A DNA stretch of 64,000 nucleotides from CAYRWR01 sp964428015 (GTDB taxonomy: Bacteria; Spirochaetota; Brevinematia; Brevinematales; CAYRWR01): positions 62,001 through 126,000 of the forward strand of contig CAYRWR010000003.1 in assembly GCA_964428015.1 (NCBI GenBank), read 5' to 3'. The translations under genes were made by a program, and so were the position numbers. Below, piece after piece: positions 26,544 to 35,627 of this stretch (within the stretch, counting starts at the first letter, position 1; every line of letters starts with the position of its first letter). The notes beneath the pieces are model-generated. The model saw only the letters and a program-made list of their open reading frames with translations. It searched no databases and was not told the DNA's origin.

Positions 26544-28241
26544 CTATTTCAGCTTTACGTACTTGTCCTGGTTGATGATAAATTGCTCAAAGATGGTGTA
26601 GACATTCTGGATGGTCCAGTACAGTACCAGACCGGCCGGCATATTCCAGAACAGGAACAGGAACATCACAGGCAGCATGTAGGTGTTGAGCTTGTTCTGC
26701 TGAGCCATAGTGGGATTGTTGGTGGACTGCAGCTTAGTCTGGACCAGCTGGATAGCTGTCATGAGCAGAGGCAGGAGGTTAAACTGGAAGCTGGAGATCA
26801 TAAACAGGGTATCGGGCTGAGTGAGGTCCTTGATCCACAGGAATCTGGCGCCTCTGAGCTCCACTGAGGTAGACAATACCCGGTACAGGGCAAAGAACAC
26901 AGGTATCTGCAGCAGCATGGGTAGACAGCCGCCCAGAGGGTTGACACCTTCTTTTTTGTACAGTTCCATGGTTTTGGCCTGGAGCTTCTGCTGATCGTCT
27001 TTATATTTTTCCTGCAGATTCTTGAGCTTGGGCTGGAGCAGGTTCATACGCTTGATGGATACGGCGGCCTTGATAGACAGAGGAGAGAGCACCAGTTTGA
27101 TGATCAGGGCCAGCAGGATGATTACTATCCCCCAGTTGGAGATTACCTTGCCCAGCAGGAAGATGAGGAAATTCATAAGCCACACGATGGGCTTCATCAG
27201 CCAGTTGAACATCCAGCCCCAGTTAAACACCAGCTTGAGGCTGTCATCCACTTTACGGGCCAGGTCTTCCTTACGGGGACCGATGTAGTACTTCACTGAG
27301 AAGGTCTTGCTTTCTCCTTTTTCCAGGACAAAGGGTGCCTTTTCCAGACTCATACTGATCTGCTGATAGGAGCCTTTTTTAGCGGTATAAAGCTGCTTGA
27401 AGCGGCCTTCCCAGCCCTGACCCTGAGGGATCACCGCGGTCAGGAAGTAGCTGTCCATCATCACCATCCATTTGGGATCAGGAGTGACGGTATCTTCCAG
27501 CTTTTTACCCTGGATGCGGTCTATCAGGCCCAGGTTGAGAGCTTTTTCTTTTTTATTATTGGCGCTGTCATAATAAGTTTCAATACGGTTACGGGGACTG
27601 GCTTCCTGCATATTGACCAGTTCAAACAGGCTGTTGACAGTGAAACTCTTGCCGTTGAGGTCTACATTGACTACTTCAGAGCTGAGGTTGCGGAAGCTGA
27701 TTTCTTCCAGGAGCTGGTAGTTGGAATTGAGGGTGTAACTGCGCTGGATTTCCACGGGATGGCCCTTGATATCCAGACGGGCAGCCAGCACCAGGCTGTT
27801 GGAGGTCTGGGACTTGAGGCTATATATAGGACGTCCGCTGTAATTCATGAGCTGACTGGTATCACCCAGGGCCAGGTCTCCGGCGGGTAAGACCGTGTTG
27901 GAAGCCAGCAGAGGCACTGAAGTCTCATAGCGGTTCCAGTCACCGTCAATGGACAGTCCGCTGATGCGGCCGCCCAGGGTGGAGATCTGCATATTGATCT
28001 GGCCGTTCCAGCTCAGGCTGTAATCCTGGACCTTGCCGGAGGAGCGGAAAGCCACCTGTTCCGGAGAGGCAGGCCTGGTCTCTACGGTTTTATTTACAAT
28101 ATTGGTCAGCACCACAGTGGTGTTGGTCTGAAATTCCATAGGTTTCTGCATATTGCGGCGGGAATTCCACCACATTACGCCGATGAGGACAAAAGAGATA
28201 ATAAAAGCGACGAGCATCCTCTTTTCATAATCTTTGTTCAT
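26544..28241 (-). CDS. yidC: Membrane protein insertase YidC
   Basis: Inserts and folds inner-membrane proteins, alone or with SecYEG. The 565-residue form is the long diderm type. It has an N-terminal TM helix (about 8-24), a large periplasmic beta domain (about 50-335) and the conserved C-terminal core of five TM helices (about 340-560), including the positively charged first cytoplasmic loop and GGCLPMLLQIPVFFALY. I use the second ATG because GGAG is spaced 6 bases from it. It has its own promoter (28271-28299) and a strong terminator. The rpmH, rnpA and jag genes that often accompany yidC are absent, though mnmE still follows. Confidence 0.96.
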   Translation of the reverse strand: MNKDYEKRMLVAFIISFVLIGVMWWNSRRNMQKPMEFQTNTTVVLTNIVNKTVETRPASPEQVAFRSSGKVQDYSLSWNGQINMQISTLGGRISGLSIDGDWNRYETSVPLLASNTVLPAGDLALGDTSQLMNYSGRPIYSLKSQTSNSLVLAARLDIKGHPVEIQRSYTLNSNYQLLEEISFRNLSSEVVNVDLNGKSFTVNSLFELVNMQEASPRNRIETYYDSANNKKEKALNLGLIDRIQGKKLEDTVTPDPKWMVMMDSYFLTAVIPQGQGWEGRFKQLYTAKKGSYQQISMSLEKAPFVLEKGESKTFSVKYYIGPRKEDLARKVDDSLKLVFNWGWMFNWLMKPIVWLMNFLIFLLGKVISNWGIVIILLALIIKLVLSPLSIKAAVSIKRMNLLQPKLKNLQEKYKDDQQKLQAKTMELYKKEGVNPLGGCLPMLLQIPVFFALYRVLSTSVELRGARFLWIKDLTQPDTLFMISSFQFNLLPLLMTAIQLVQTKLQSTNNPTMAQQNKLNTYMLPVMFLFLFWNMPAGLVLYWTIQNVYTIFEQFIINQDKYVKLK

Positions 28242-28270
28242 GTACGTCTCCATTAGTATTAGTGTGGCAT

Positions 28271-28299
28271 ATTATAAACCCTAAGTCTTAAAATATCAA
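28271..28299 (-). promoter_or_regulatory. yidC promoter, right copy
   Basis: TTGATA-N17-TATAAT on the minus strand, about 30 bp upstream of the yidC start; the best-matching promoter in this arm. Confidence 0.75.
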
Positions 28300-28337
28300 A
28301 CCGGGACAGGAAATACAGAGGTTTATTAATGAAAAAA

Positions 28338-29237
28338 TCAGGGTTTTTTGCGCAGTTCTTCCAGGTATTTTTGAAAATGCGGGGGTAATTCCGCGGAAAA
28401 ATCCATGCTTTTTCCGGTCAGGGGATGATAAAAATTGAGACGCCGGGCGCACAGTGCCAGTCCATTTTGAGGTGATCGGGAATAAAGAGGGTCGCCCATC
28501 ACGGGGAAGCCCAGGTGGGAAAAATGCACCCGGATCTGGTGGGTCCTGCCGGTGAGCAGGTCAATCTCAATATAGGCGGCATGATCAAAATATTCCAGTA
28601 CACGGTAGCGGGTGAGCGAAGGTTTACCGTCCTCCCGTACCGTCATTTTTTTCCGGTCCCGGGCTGAGCGGCCGATAGGCTCATCGATTTCTCCCTGAGC
28701 CGGGGGGTGTCCTAATACGATGGCCTCATAGGTCTTGATGATGCGGCGTTCTTTAAAGGCCCTGACCAGCTCCTGGTGGGCGGCATCCGAAAGGGCGATG
28801 ATCATCAGTCCCGCCGTATCCAGGTCCAGGCGGTGGACTATCCCGGGGCGCTCCACACCACCGATACCGGAGAGATGTCCCTCCATGTGGTGCAGCAGGG
28901 CATGGACCAGGCTCTCATCCCAGTGGCCCTGGCTGGGATGTACCGCCAGGCCGGCCGGTTTGTTGATCACGGCTACATGCTCATCACGGTAGACGATCTC
29001 CAGGGGAATATCCCGGGGAGTGAGGTCCAGCTCCTGCAGGGGTCGAAGGGTAATCTCTACCCGGTCCCCTTCCGCCGCCTTGTGGGACAGTTTGGCTGGA
29101 CGGCCATTGACAGCGAGTGCTTCCAGTCTGGTCTTGAGAGAGGAGCGGGTCAGTTCCGGTAAGAGCCGGGGGATGACCATATCCAGTCGTTGGCCTGAGA
29201 ATTCAGCCTGGAGAGTAAAAACGGAATTTTCTGACAT
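28338..29237 (-). CDS. RluA-family rRNA pseudouridine synthase
   Basis: A 299-residue enzyme that isomerises specific uridines in large-subunit rRNA to pseudouridine. An S4-like RNA-binding segment (about 12-72) precedes the catalytic domain. The hallmark HRLDLDTAGL is at 135-144, with Asp138 the expected nucleophile. GRTHQIRVH is the second conserved block, and INKPAGLAVHP (91-101) the first. The overall layout is closest to the RluD subgroup (23S helix 69), but site specificity cannot be assigned without alignment. ATG start with only a weak upstream ribosome-binding site; 60 bp separates it from the diguanylate cyclase gene on the same strand. Confidence 0.93.
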   Translation of the reverse strand: MSENSVFTLQAEFSGQRLDMVIPRLLPELTRSSLKTRLEALAVNGRPAKLSHKAAEGDRVEITLRPLQELDLTPRDIPLEIVYRDEHVAVINKPAGLAVHPSQGHWDESLVHALLHHMEGHLSGIGGVERPGIVHRLDLDTAGLMIIALSDAAHQELVRAFKERRIIKTYEAIVLGHPPAQGEIDEPIGRSARDRKKMTVREDGKPSLTRYRVLEYFDHAAYIEIDLLTGRTHQIRVHFSHLGFPVMGDPLYSRSPQNGLALCARRLNFYHPLTGKSMDFSAELPPHFQKYLEELRKKP

Positions 29238-29296
29238 GACAGCCTGTGCTTTTCTTATATTTTACACCAGCCCGGGCTATAAGAGCAAGATTTAGA

Positions 29297-30952
29297 CTAT
29301 GAATCTTTGGTTTTTGGTTTTTTATACACCACTACTTTATTGCGCCCGGTGTCTTTAGCCCGGTACAAAGCGGCATCAGCGTGGGAAGTGATATTTTCCA
29401 GGGACTCTTTTCCTGCTTTGGCAGTAGAACCAGCTACACCCACACTGAGGGTAATTCGGATAGTATCATTCTTGTAGATCACCGGAGTCGCTTCCATCTC
29501 CTTTCGGATCTTTTCAGCTACTATCCTGGCACCTTTGACATCGGTATTGGGTAAAATAAGACAAAACTCTTCACCCCCGTAACGTGTCACGGCATCACCG
29601 CTGCGTATGGCGTGTTTTTTCATGATCTGTGCGGCCTGCTTCAGGCACATATCGCCGGCTTCGTGTCCATAAGTGTCATTCACCTTTTTAAAATGGTCCA
29701 GGTCGATCATCAGGAGGGACAGAGTTTCATTGAGTCGGGTAGCCCGCTTGATTTCAGACTCAATTTTATTATTAAAATATCTGCGGTTTTTCACTCCGGT
29801 CAGTCCATCCTCCACGGTCAGCGCGGACAGGTCCTCATTGGCCAGAGCCAGTTCGGTGAGTGCTACGGTCAGGTCTTCTGATTTTTCTATCATGGCACGG
29901 GACATCTCGTGAAAGCTCTGCTGCAGCATGGAGATCTCGTCGGTGATCCTTTCGGGTGGCTGTACCGCTTTAAAATCTTTTTTAAAGTGGTCCACCTGTT
30001 TTTTCAGCTGGTAGATAGGAGCGGATATCCTGCGCCCGGAAACCAGTGAAATCAGAGGGAAAGCCAACAGGCTAATGATCAATATAATGAATATAATGCG
30101 GCGGTACAGGAAAAAATCTTTATTGATGACATTATAATTGTAGATTACTCCTACATCAGCTATATAATTCTGCTGAAATCGGTTGCCTACCTTTACGCGC
30201 TCCGCATACAGGTTTTCCTTATAGTAATAATATTTACCGGTGTTTTTATACTTTTTGATATTATACTTTCCTGATTGCCCCAGGGGTGTCTTCATGAGGT
30301 CCGCGATTATTTCAGGCTTCTGCATGGTTTCATCACTCATCCTGATGCCATTACTGGTCTGGATAAACAAGATCACATCCTGATTGACAAAAGGCATCCT
30401 GGATAAATACGCCGAATCCAGGGGAGATATCACGGAAACATAACCGATTCGTTCAAATTCCCGTCTGGTCATGATGGCGCAGTTACGTAAGACCAGCACG
30501 TTGGATACGATCTCAGGAAAAGATATCTTAAAGAAAATGGAATGGTTGCCGCTTTTCAGAAAGTCCCAGATGTATTGCACCCTTTCCGGTTTAGCAAAAT
30601 AAATACTGTCAGACCAGGAGTAAATATCCTGATACTTCAGTTTGTTTTGTACATACACTTCATACATTCTGAAATCAAAACTTTCAATATTGATAGGCAG
30701 ATTGCTGGTCACCTGTCTGGAACCGGTAATGTAATCTTCAGAGGCCCGGCCTACGAAATAAGCGAAATCACGGTATTTACTGAGATCAGATTCCAGAATG
30801 ATCTTAAAGTCATTGACCACGGTTGATAATACTTTATGTGAATTCTTTTCAGCCTGGCTTTTATTGATTGCAAAGATGATGGCAAGAATCAGAAATAAGG
30901 GGATCAAGCCTACCAGGAGATTGTTAACAACCTGCCGGTGCAGTATTTTCAT
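29297..30952 (-). CDS. Membrane diguanylate cyclase (GGDEF)
   Basis: A 551-residue inner-membrane sensor predicted to make c-di-GMP from two GTP. TM1 spans about residues 10-29 and TM2 about 284-304. The roughly 250 residues between them form an extracytoplasmic sensor region of unknown ligand, possibly Cache-like. A HAMP-like linker (about 305-355) and a short coiled coil lead into GGDEF (about 378-548). The active site is GGEEF (459-463), a functional variant in known cyclases. RxxD (450-453) sits at the normal distance for the product-inhibition site. No EAL or HD-GYP domain is attached. It has its own promoter at 30986-31014. Confidence 0.93.
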   Translation of the reverse strand: MKILHRQVVNNLLVGLIPLFLILAIIFAINKSQAEKNSHKVLSTVVNDFKIILESDLSKYRDFAYFVGRASEDYITGSRQVTSNLPINIESFDFRMYEVYVQNKLKYQDIYSWSDSIYFAKPERVQYIWDFLKSGNHSIFFKISFPEIVSNVLVLRNCAIMTRREFERIGYVSVISPLDSAYLSRMPFVNQDVILFIQTSNGIRMSDETMQKPEIIADLMKTPLGQSGKYNIKKYKNTGKYYYYKENLYAERVKVGNRFQQNYIADVGVIYNYNVINKDFFLYRRIIFIILIISLLAFPLISLVSGRRISAPIYQLKKQVDHFKKDFKAVQPPERITDEISMLQQSFHEMSRAMIEKSEDLTVALTELALANEDLSALTVEDGLTGVKNRRYFNNKIESEIKRATRLNETLSLLMIDLDHFKKVNDTYGHEAGDMCLKQAAQIMKKHAIRSGDAVTRYGGEEFCLILPNTDVKGARIVAEKIRKEMEATPVIYKNDTIRITLSVGVAGSTAKAGKESLENITSHADAALYRAKDTGRNKVVVYKKPKTKDS

Positions 30953-30985
30953 AAAGCCTCACTTTATCACACAACCACAATACAG

Positions 30986-31014
30986 ATTGTATATAGATTT
31001 ATGATTTCTGGCAA
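30986..31014 (-). promoter_or_regulatory. Promoter of diguanylate cyclase gene, right copy
   Basis: TTGCCA-N17-TACAAT on the minus strand, immediately after the EFR1-type gene, so the cyclase can be expressed separately from that operon. Confidence 0.65.
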
Positions 31015-31022
31015 TGGATTTT

Positions 31023-31811
31023 TTAGTTTTTTGACTGGTGATTGTCTGGTTTCAACTCTTTCCAATTGATAGCCCGATATTGTTTCTTATAACTGCCCAG
31101 AGAGAGCGCGTTATCAGGACAATAACTCACACACCTGGTACAGGATAGACAATCTTGGCTGATCAGGATCTGATTGTTTTCCAGCCTCAGGTTTTCAACC
31201 GGGCAGCCCTGGACACAGCGTTCGCATCGGGTACACTTTTCTGAATCCCACCGCAAAGGCTGAAGCATACGAAGGAATTTCCATGTAACCGAAAGGCGGG
31301 AGAACAGGCTCATAGCGTCAGACAGGACAGGCACCCTCCTCCACACTGCACGCCCCGCCAGTATATCCTGAGCATATTGTGCGGCTTTTTTACAGCCTTT
31401 TTGGCGGATCTGTTCGTCCCGTAAAGGATTTATTTTGATTCTATAGATATTCATGGGCATCACAATTTCCCGGGCAGCCAGGAGATGATAGCCTTTTTTA
31501 CGCAGGATCTGCCCCAGAGGGCCTACTATACCTCCGGAAAACATCCCCATACTATCCACAAAAAATACCGGCCTGCCACTACCCTCGGGCAGACTTTTAA
31601 CAAAATTCCACAAAAAAGGATAGGTACCCTGCGCCGCTACTGTGAAGCCCAGGCCCAACACCTGTCCCTGCTCCAGTTTTATGGTCTGCTCCTGAGAGAT
31701 TGGCTGTAGTCTGATCCTGACTCCTGCTTCTTTAAACACTTTTTCCATGGCCTTGACCACCAGCAGGGTATTACCGGTACCGCTGAAATAACAGAACAGG
31801 ATATCCTTCAT
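31023..31811 (-). CDS. EFR1-type flavodoxin/ferredoxin fusion protein
   Basis: A 262-residue soluble electron-transfer protein. The N-terminal half is flavodoxin-like: FSGTGNT (9-15) is the FMN phosphate-binding loop. The C-terminal 70 residues hold two ferredoxin motifs, C193-C196-C199-C203 and C221-C224-C227-C231, each CxxCxxCxxxCP and so expected to carry a [4Fe-4S] cluster. This order matches the EFR1 family, whose physiological partner is not settled. The ATG overlaps the stop of the membrane-protein gene (ATGA), which suggests that protein docks or uses it. A mini electron-transfer module at the membrane is the likely job; direction and substrate are open. Confidence 0.9.
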   Translation of the reverse strand: MKDILFCYFSGTGNTLLVVKAMEKVFKEAGVRIRLQPISQEQTIKLEQGQVLGLGFTVAAQGTYPFLWNFVKSLPEGSGRPVFFVDSMGMFSGGIVGPLGQILRKKGYHLLAAREIVMPMNIYRIKINPLRDEQIRQKGCKKAAQYAQDILAGRAVWRRVPVLSDAMSLFSRLSVTWKFLRMLQPLRWDSEKCTRCERCVQGCPVENLRLENNQILISQDCLSCTRCVSYCPDNALSLGSYKKQYRAINWKELKPDNHQSKN

Positions 31812-32356
31812 TCTTCCTCCAGGGATTTGCGTTGTACAGAAAATCCCAGCAGGATCTTAGCCACAAAAAGAGGCGGAAAAGTAAACAATATCCTATGTTC
31901 CAGGGGCAGGAAGGCAAGGATGAGCATTCCCAAAGTGAACAGTAAAGCCGCAATCACCTGTTTGGTTTCTCTATTACCTATCAGATGGATGACAAGACCA
32001 CCTGCCAGGACCAATACTCCGGTCAACATCAAGGGCAGCCAGGAAGCGGGAAATACCCAGATGAGGACAGCCGGGTGAATAATATGCATCATCAGGAAGG
32101 GCAGACGAAGTTTGGCTTTTTTTATATAATATTGATTGGTGGAGGTGGTAAAATTGGCTACAGCGCCCCCGGCTACATCAAAAAACACCAGTGCGGCCAA
32201 TATTTTTTTAAGTAATGTGAGACCGGTGTCCTTTAATAGAAAGATTACAGCAACCCCGAATAATAGTGAGGCTGTATATACCAAAACCAGGTTGAGTGCC
32301 GGACTGGCCTCGCCATGCAGTTCCTGAAAGACCTTGGGTATAGCAATGTTTTTCAT
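31808..32356 (-). CDS. Multi-pass membrane protein coupled to EFR1-type protein
   Basis: A 182-residue, very hydrophobic protein with about five or six membrane segments and few charged residues outside short loops. I do not recognise the family. FFDVAGGAVANFTTSTNQYY (about 58-77) stands out as a polar, probably functional loop. An AGAGG site precedes the ATG. The last codons overlap the start of the flavodoxin/ferredoxin gene by 4 bp, the only functional clue. It is divergent from the SpoIIE phosphatase operon across a 204-bp gap. Confidence 0.82.
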   Translation of the reverse strand: MKNIAIPKVFQELHGEASPALNLVLVYTASLLFGVAVIFLLKDTGLTLLKKILAALVFFDVAGGAVANFTTSTNQYYIKKAKLRLPFLMMHIIHPAVLIWVFPASWLPLMLTGVLVLAGGLVIHLIGNRETKQVIAALLFTLGMLILAFLPLEHRILFTFPPLFVAKILLGFSVQRKSLEEE

Positions 32357-32487
32357 CTAGACCTCTTTCATAAATATTTTTTATATAGCGAATATTTTTG
32401 TGATAATATCGGTATCAAACTAAAGGGAATGAGCTTGTAAGTCAAATATATGACAAACATTCCATTAACTAATTATCACCTTATCTA

Positions 32488-32516
32488 TTGAGACTTTTCA
32501 GTGATTTATCTATAAT
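32488..32516 (+). promoter_or_regulatory. Promoter of SpoIIE phosphatase operon
   Basis: TTGAGA (32488-32493)-N17-TATAAT (32511-32516). It predicts a leader of about 38 bases carrying AAGGAG (32548-32553) before the TTG start. Confidence 0.7.
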
Positions 32517-32560
32517 GAAGCAGGGAAAATACCGCTACCCTCAGCACAAGGAGTCCTGGT

Positions 32561-34840
32561 TTGCCAGAAAAAGACACTGATAAATCCAAACCTGTTTTCC
32601 GGCCTATAGTCCTCAGCCTCAAGGTTAAGATCACTATTCTGGTCCTGATTGTTCTGATATTTACCATCTTTCTGGTGGTACGTTTTAATATAAAGCAACA
32701 GAATGATATACTGGACCAACAGCAGCAGAAGACTATGAGCGGCTACCTTTTACCTTTCCGCCAGAATCTGATACGTCTGTTCCTGCTCAATGAAAAGGAA
32801 CGTGATTTAAAGACGCTGCAGCAGTATGTCCTGTCCTTTAAAAACATACCTTCCTTTAAAATGGCCATGTTTGTAGACGCGGAGGGCGATATCCTGTTCC
32901 ACTCTGACAGCAGCAGTATAGGGGGCAGGGTCAGTATCTCTTCCCGCAATCTTTTTCACACCAATTATACCGATCAGATTCACTCTGATTTCAGGATATT
33001 TGAAGCTGAGATCCAGACCTATACCACAAAAAGTGGCCAGACTAAAGCATATACCAATGACCGTATTGACAGCTATGACGGTTTTCTGCCGGTTTATATG
33101 GATTATCCCGGTCACCGTTACCTGGAATCCATTGATTTTTATCAGAATAAAAATCAGAGTGCAGTCTTATTCCGGTTACACAAGCTGCCCCAGGAAACCA
33201 TTAACGGTTTCATCTTTGGTCAATCCCTGGAAGAAATTTACCATCAGTTCTATCAGGATGGAAAAAAGACATCACGGGCTGAAAACCTGCTCAAAGATAA
33301 AAAAATCAGTGATTCCGATCTAAAACGGATACGTTTCTATTATGATTATTTTCAGGATTTTAAGTCCAGCGGGGACCTTATCATTTCACCCAAGAATTTT
33401 GAAAAACTCATGGAAACTCTGGTCAATTCCGGCCTGAATCTGACCAAGGCAGCTGATTATATCAAGTGGAAACAAAAAGATATTTTATTCAGCCACAACA
33501 ATCTTCTGGATAAAGATCAGAAACGCAATCTTCGATTCATTGTATTTCTGGAAAAATTCCTGGACCGCTACCAGAATAACAAGGATCAGGATAAGCAGCT
33601 GGCAGATTTTCAGAAACTGGTGAGTGAAAAAAATATCACGGTAAGTACTTCTTATTATATTGCCCGCCTGCGTGAACTTTCCCGTGTCACTAAAGAGATA
33701 ATGAAGTACCGGACCGAAGGCAAGGGTGTCACCCAGGAAGAATTACATGCTGCTTTCGCGGAATTGTATGGTTTCTTCCGCCTGGGGACTGTACGGGTCA
33801 TATTGAACCTGGAAGATCTCACCCAACTGCAGAAACGGGCCAATAACTCCACTATAGATACGGCGGTGGTGTTTATCCTGCGCATGCTGGTGATCGTCTT
33901 TCTGGTGGTATCATTTATTATAGCACCACTCAATATCCTGGGAGAAGGGACTACCGTGATCGCACAGGGCGACCTGGATAAGAAGATAGAAATCCCCAAC
34001 CATGATGAAATCGGCCAGTTGGCTGATAAATTTAATTTCATGAGCCAGAACCTGAAAAAAGCTTTTGACGAAGTCAAAGATAAGACCCGGATGGAGGAAG
34101 AATTGCGCATTGCCCAGGAGATACAGACCGCTATTCTTCCCCAGAGCCTGCCCGATATACCGGGTTATTCATTTTCAGTGTACTATGAGCCCCAGACCGA
34201 GTCCGGCGGAGATTATTATGACTTTATCGACCTGGAAAATGACCTCTTTGCCATTGTAGTAGCAGATGTTACCAACCACGGAGTGGGTGCCGCTATGGTG
34301 ATGAGTGTACTGCGGTCTGCCCTGAGAACTTTTTCCGTACGGGGAAAGAACGCGGCCCAGGTCATCAAGGATATCAACCCGGTTTTGTTGCGGGACACTC
34401 CACCCAACATGTTCGCCACCGTTTTCTATGGAGTACTCAACCGTGAGACCAGAGAGCTGTTTTATTCCATCGCTGGACACAACCAGGGTATCCTCTATAA
34501 TAAAGAATCTAAAAAACTGCGTCTCATGAAATCAGGGGGTATGCCGGTAGGCATGCTGGCGCCGGAGATGTTCAATCCACACATTGAATTATTCAAAACG
34601 CAACTCCAGCCGGGGGATTACTTCATCCAGTATTCCGACGGTATTACTGAGGCTAAATCCTCTACTGATGAGGAATACGGAGAAGACCGTTTTTATCTGG
34701 CTATACAGAAATACTGTGACCCTGATCTGGATAAAATGCGCAATGGGATCATACAGGAAGTGAAAGAATTTACAGCCGGCACAGAACAGAGTGATGATAT
34801 CACCCTGATCATCATGCGGGTTGAAACGAATGAGGCATAG
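32561..34840 (+). CDS. HAMP-SpoIIE PP2C-type phosphatase sensor
   Basis: A 759-residue membrane-bound serine/threonine phosphatase of the RsbU/SpoIIE group. TM1 spans about 22-42, a long extracytoplasmic sensor region 43-432, TM2 433-455, HAMP about 455-508, then a linker helix and the PPM domain (about 535-755). Metal-site motifs are intact: GGDYYDF (549-555), ADVTNHGVGAAM (568-579) and DDITL near the end. Family members dephosphorylate STAS anti-anti-sigma proteins and so release a sigma factor. No such partner lies in this window. Start is TTG, chosen because AAGGAG is 7 bases upstream. The receiver/DHp gene follows 2 bp later, which suggests that phosphotransfer input controls this phosphatase or its target. 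Confidence 0.92.
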   Translation: MPEKDTDKSKPVFRPIVLSLKVKITILVLIVLIFTIFLVVRFNIKQQNDILDQQQQKTMSGYLLPFRQNLIRLFLLNEKERDLKTLQQYVLSFKNIPSFKMAMFVDAEGDILFHSDSSSIGGRVSISSRNLFHTNYTDQIHSDFRIFEAEIQTYTTKSGQTKAYTNDRIDSYDGFLPVYMDYPGHRYLESIDFYQNKNQSAVLFRLHKLPQETINGFIFGQSLEEIYHQFYQDGKKTSRAENLLKDKKISDSDLKRIRFYYDYFQDFKSSGDLIISPKNFEKLMETLVNSGLNLTKAADYIKWKQKDILFSHNNLLDKDQKRNLRFIVFLEKFLDRYQNNKDQDKQLADFQKLVSEKNITVSTSYYIARLRELSRVTKEIMKYRTEGKGVTQEELHAAFAELYGFFRLGTVRVILNLEDLTQLQKRANNSTIDTAVVFILRMLVIVFLVVSFIIAPLNILGEGTTVIAQGDLDKKIEIPNHDEIGQLADKFNFMSQNLKKAFDEVKDKTRMEEELRIAQEIQTAILPQSLPDIPGYSFSVYYEPQTESGGDYYDFIDLENDLFAIVVADVTNHGVGAAMVMSVLRSALRTFSVRGKNAAQVIKDINPVLLRDTPPNMFATVFYGVLNRETRELFYSIAGHNQGILYNKESKKLRLMKSGGMPVGMLAPEMFNPHIELFKTQLQPGDYFIQYSDGITEAKSSTDEEYGEDRFYLAIQKYCDPDLDKMRNGIIQEVKEFTAGTEQSDDITLIIMRVETNEA

Positions 34841-34842
34841 AA

Positions 34843-35559
34843 ATGGCTGATATACGGATACTTATTTTCAGTCTCGATCCGGAGATTCGTAAAAGTCTAT
34901 CCCTGGCCCTGCCATCGGAACAATATTCTCTTGACTTTGTCACTAAGCTGGATGATTTTATACCTCATGCTATGGAAAACCCTCCTCATTTTTGTATTTT
35001 TGATGAAAAGGGGGTTCAGGGAGAATGGGTAGAAATTTCACAGTCCATGGATGAAATCATGGATCTCAGTCACATTGACAGATTGCTTATAGCCCGCAAA
35101 GACATTACTCCCGGTCTGGTGAGTCTGGCTGTGCAGGCAGGCATATCGGAAATCATCCCCCGGGATATCGATACCCACATGCTGCTGCTGAAAATGGATG
35201 CCCTTTCCCTACGCCACGCCCGCTGCCGCAGGAATATACAGCTTCAGCAGGACATAGCCGCCCGCCGGGTCGGATATTCCGTGGAACACTATACCGGTCA
35301 GCCTCTGACCGCGGTCATGGGAGCAGCACAGATGCTCAAGCTCCTCAAAAACGAAGGTAAAAATATCAATGACCCCGATGTGGAGGAAATACTTGCTATT
35401 TTATTGAATGCCTCCGAAGAACTCTCCCGCACCATCCATAAATTTGCCAATCTGAAGAGTTTTCAGATCCAGAAATATATCGTCAATCATGACCTGATCG
35501 ACCTGGAGCATCTGTCTGATAAAGACGAACCGGAAAAAAACAGTTTTGAGATGTTCTGA
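34843..35559 (+). CDS. Receiver-like protein with kinase-less HisKA (DHp) domain
   Basis: A 238-residue cytoplasmic protein. Residues 1-125 look like a degenerate receiver: Asp54 in CIFDEKG is at the phospho-acceptor position, but the usual acidic pair and the Lys are not convincing. Residues 135-210 resemble a histidine-kinase dimerisation domain: HYTGQPLTAV keeps the H-x4-P-L spacing around His149 and is followed by a second long helix. The chain then ends with no ATP-binding domain, so it cannot be an autokinase. It may be a phosphotransfer protein or a decoy/scaffold for a kinase. It is co-transcribed with the SpoIIE phosphatase (2 bp) and ends at a shared terminator. Confidence 0.78.
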   Translation: MADIRILIFSLDPEIRKSLSLALPSEQYSLDFVTKLDDFIPHAMENPPHFCIFDEKGVQGEWVEISQSMDEIMDLSHIDRLLIARKDITPGLVSLAVQAGISEIIPRDIDTHMLLLKMDALSLRHARCRRNIQLQQDIAARRVGYSVEHYTGQPLTAVMGAAQMLKLLKNEGKNINDPDVEEILAILLNASEELSRTIHKFANLKSFQIQKYIVNHDLIDLEHLSDKDEPEKNSFEMF

Positions 35560-35574
35560 TATAGCAGTAAATAA

Positions 35575-35602
35575 AAAAGCGCTCCGATTAAGGAGCGCTT
35601 TT
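35575..35602. terminator. Bidirectional terminator, right copy
   Basis: The same 11-bp stem and 6-base loop as at 499-526, with T-runs both ways, between the converging receiver/DHp and CBM25 lipoprotein genes. Confidence 0.85.
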
Positions 35603-35627
35603 CTTTTATATTAACTAAAGGAGGTTC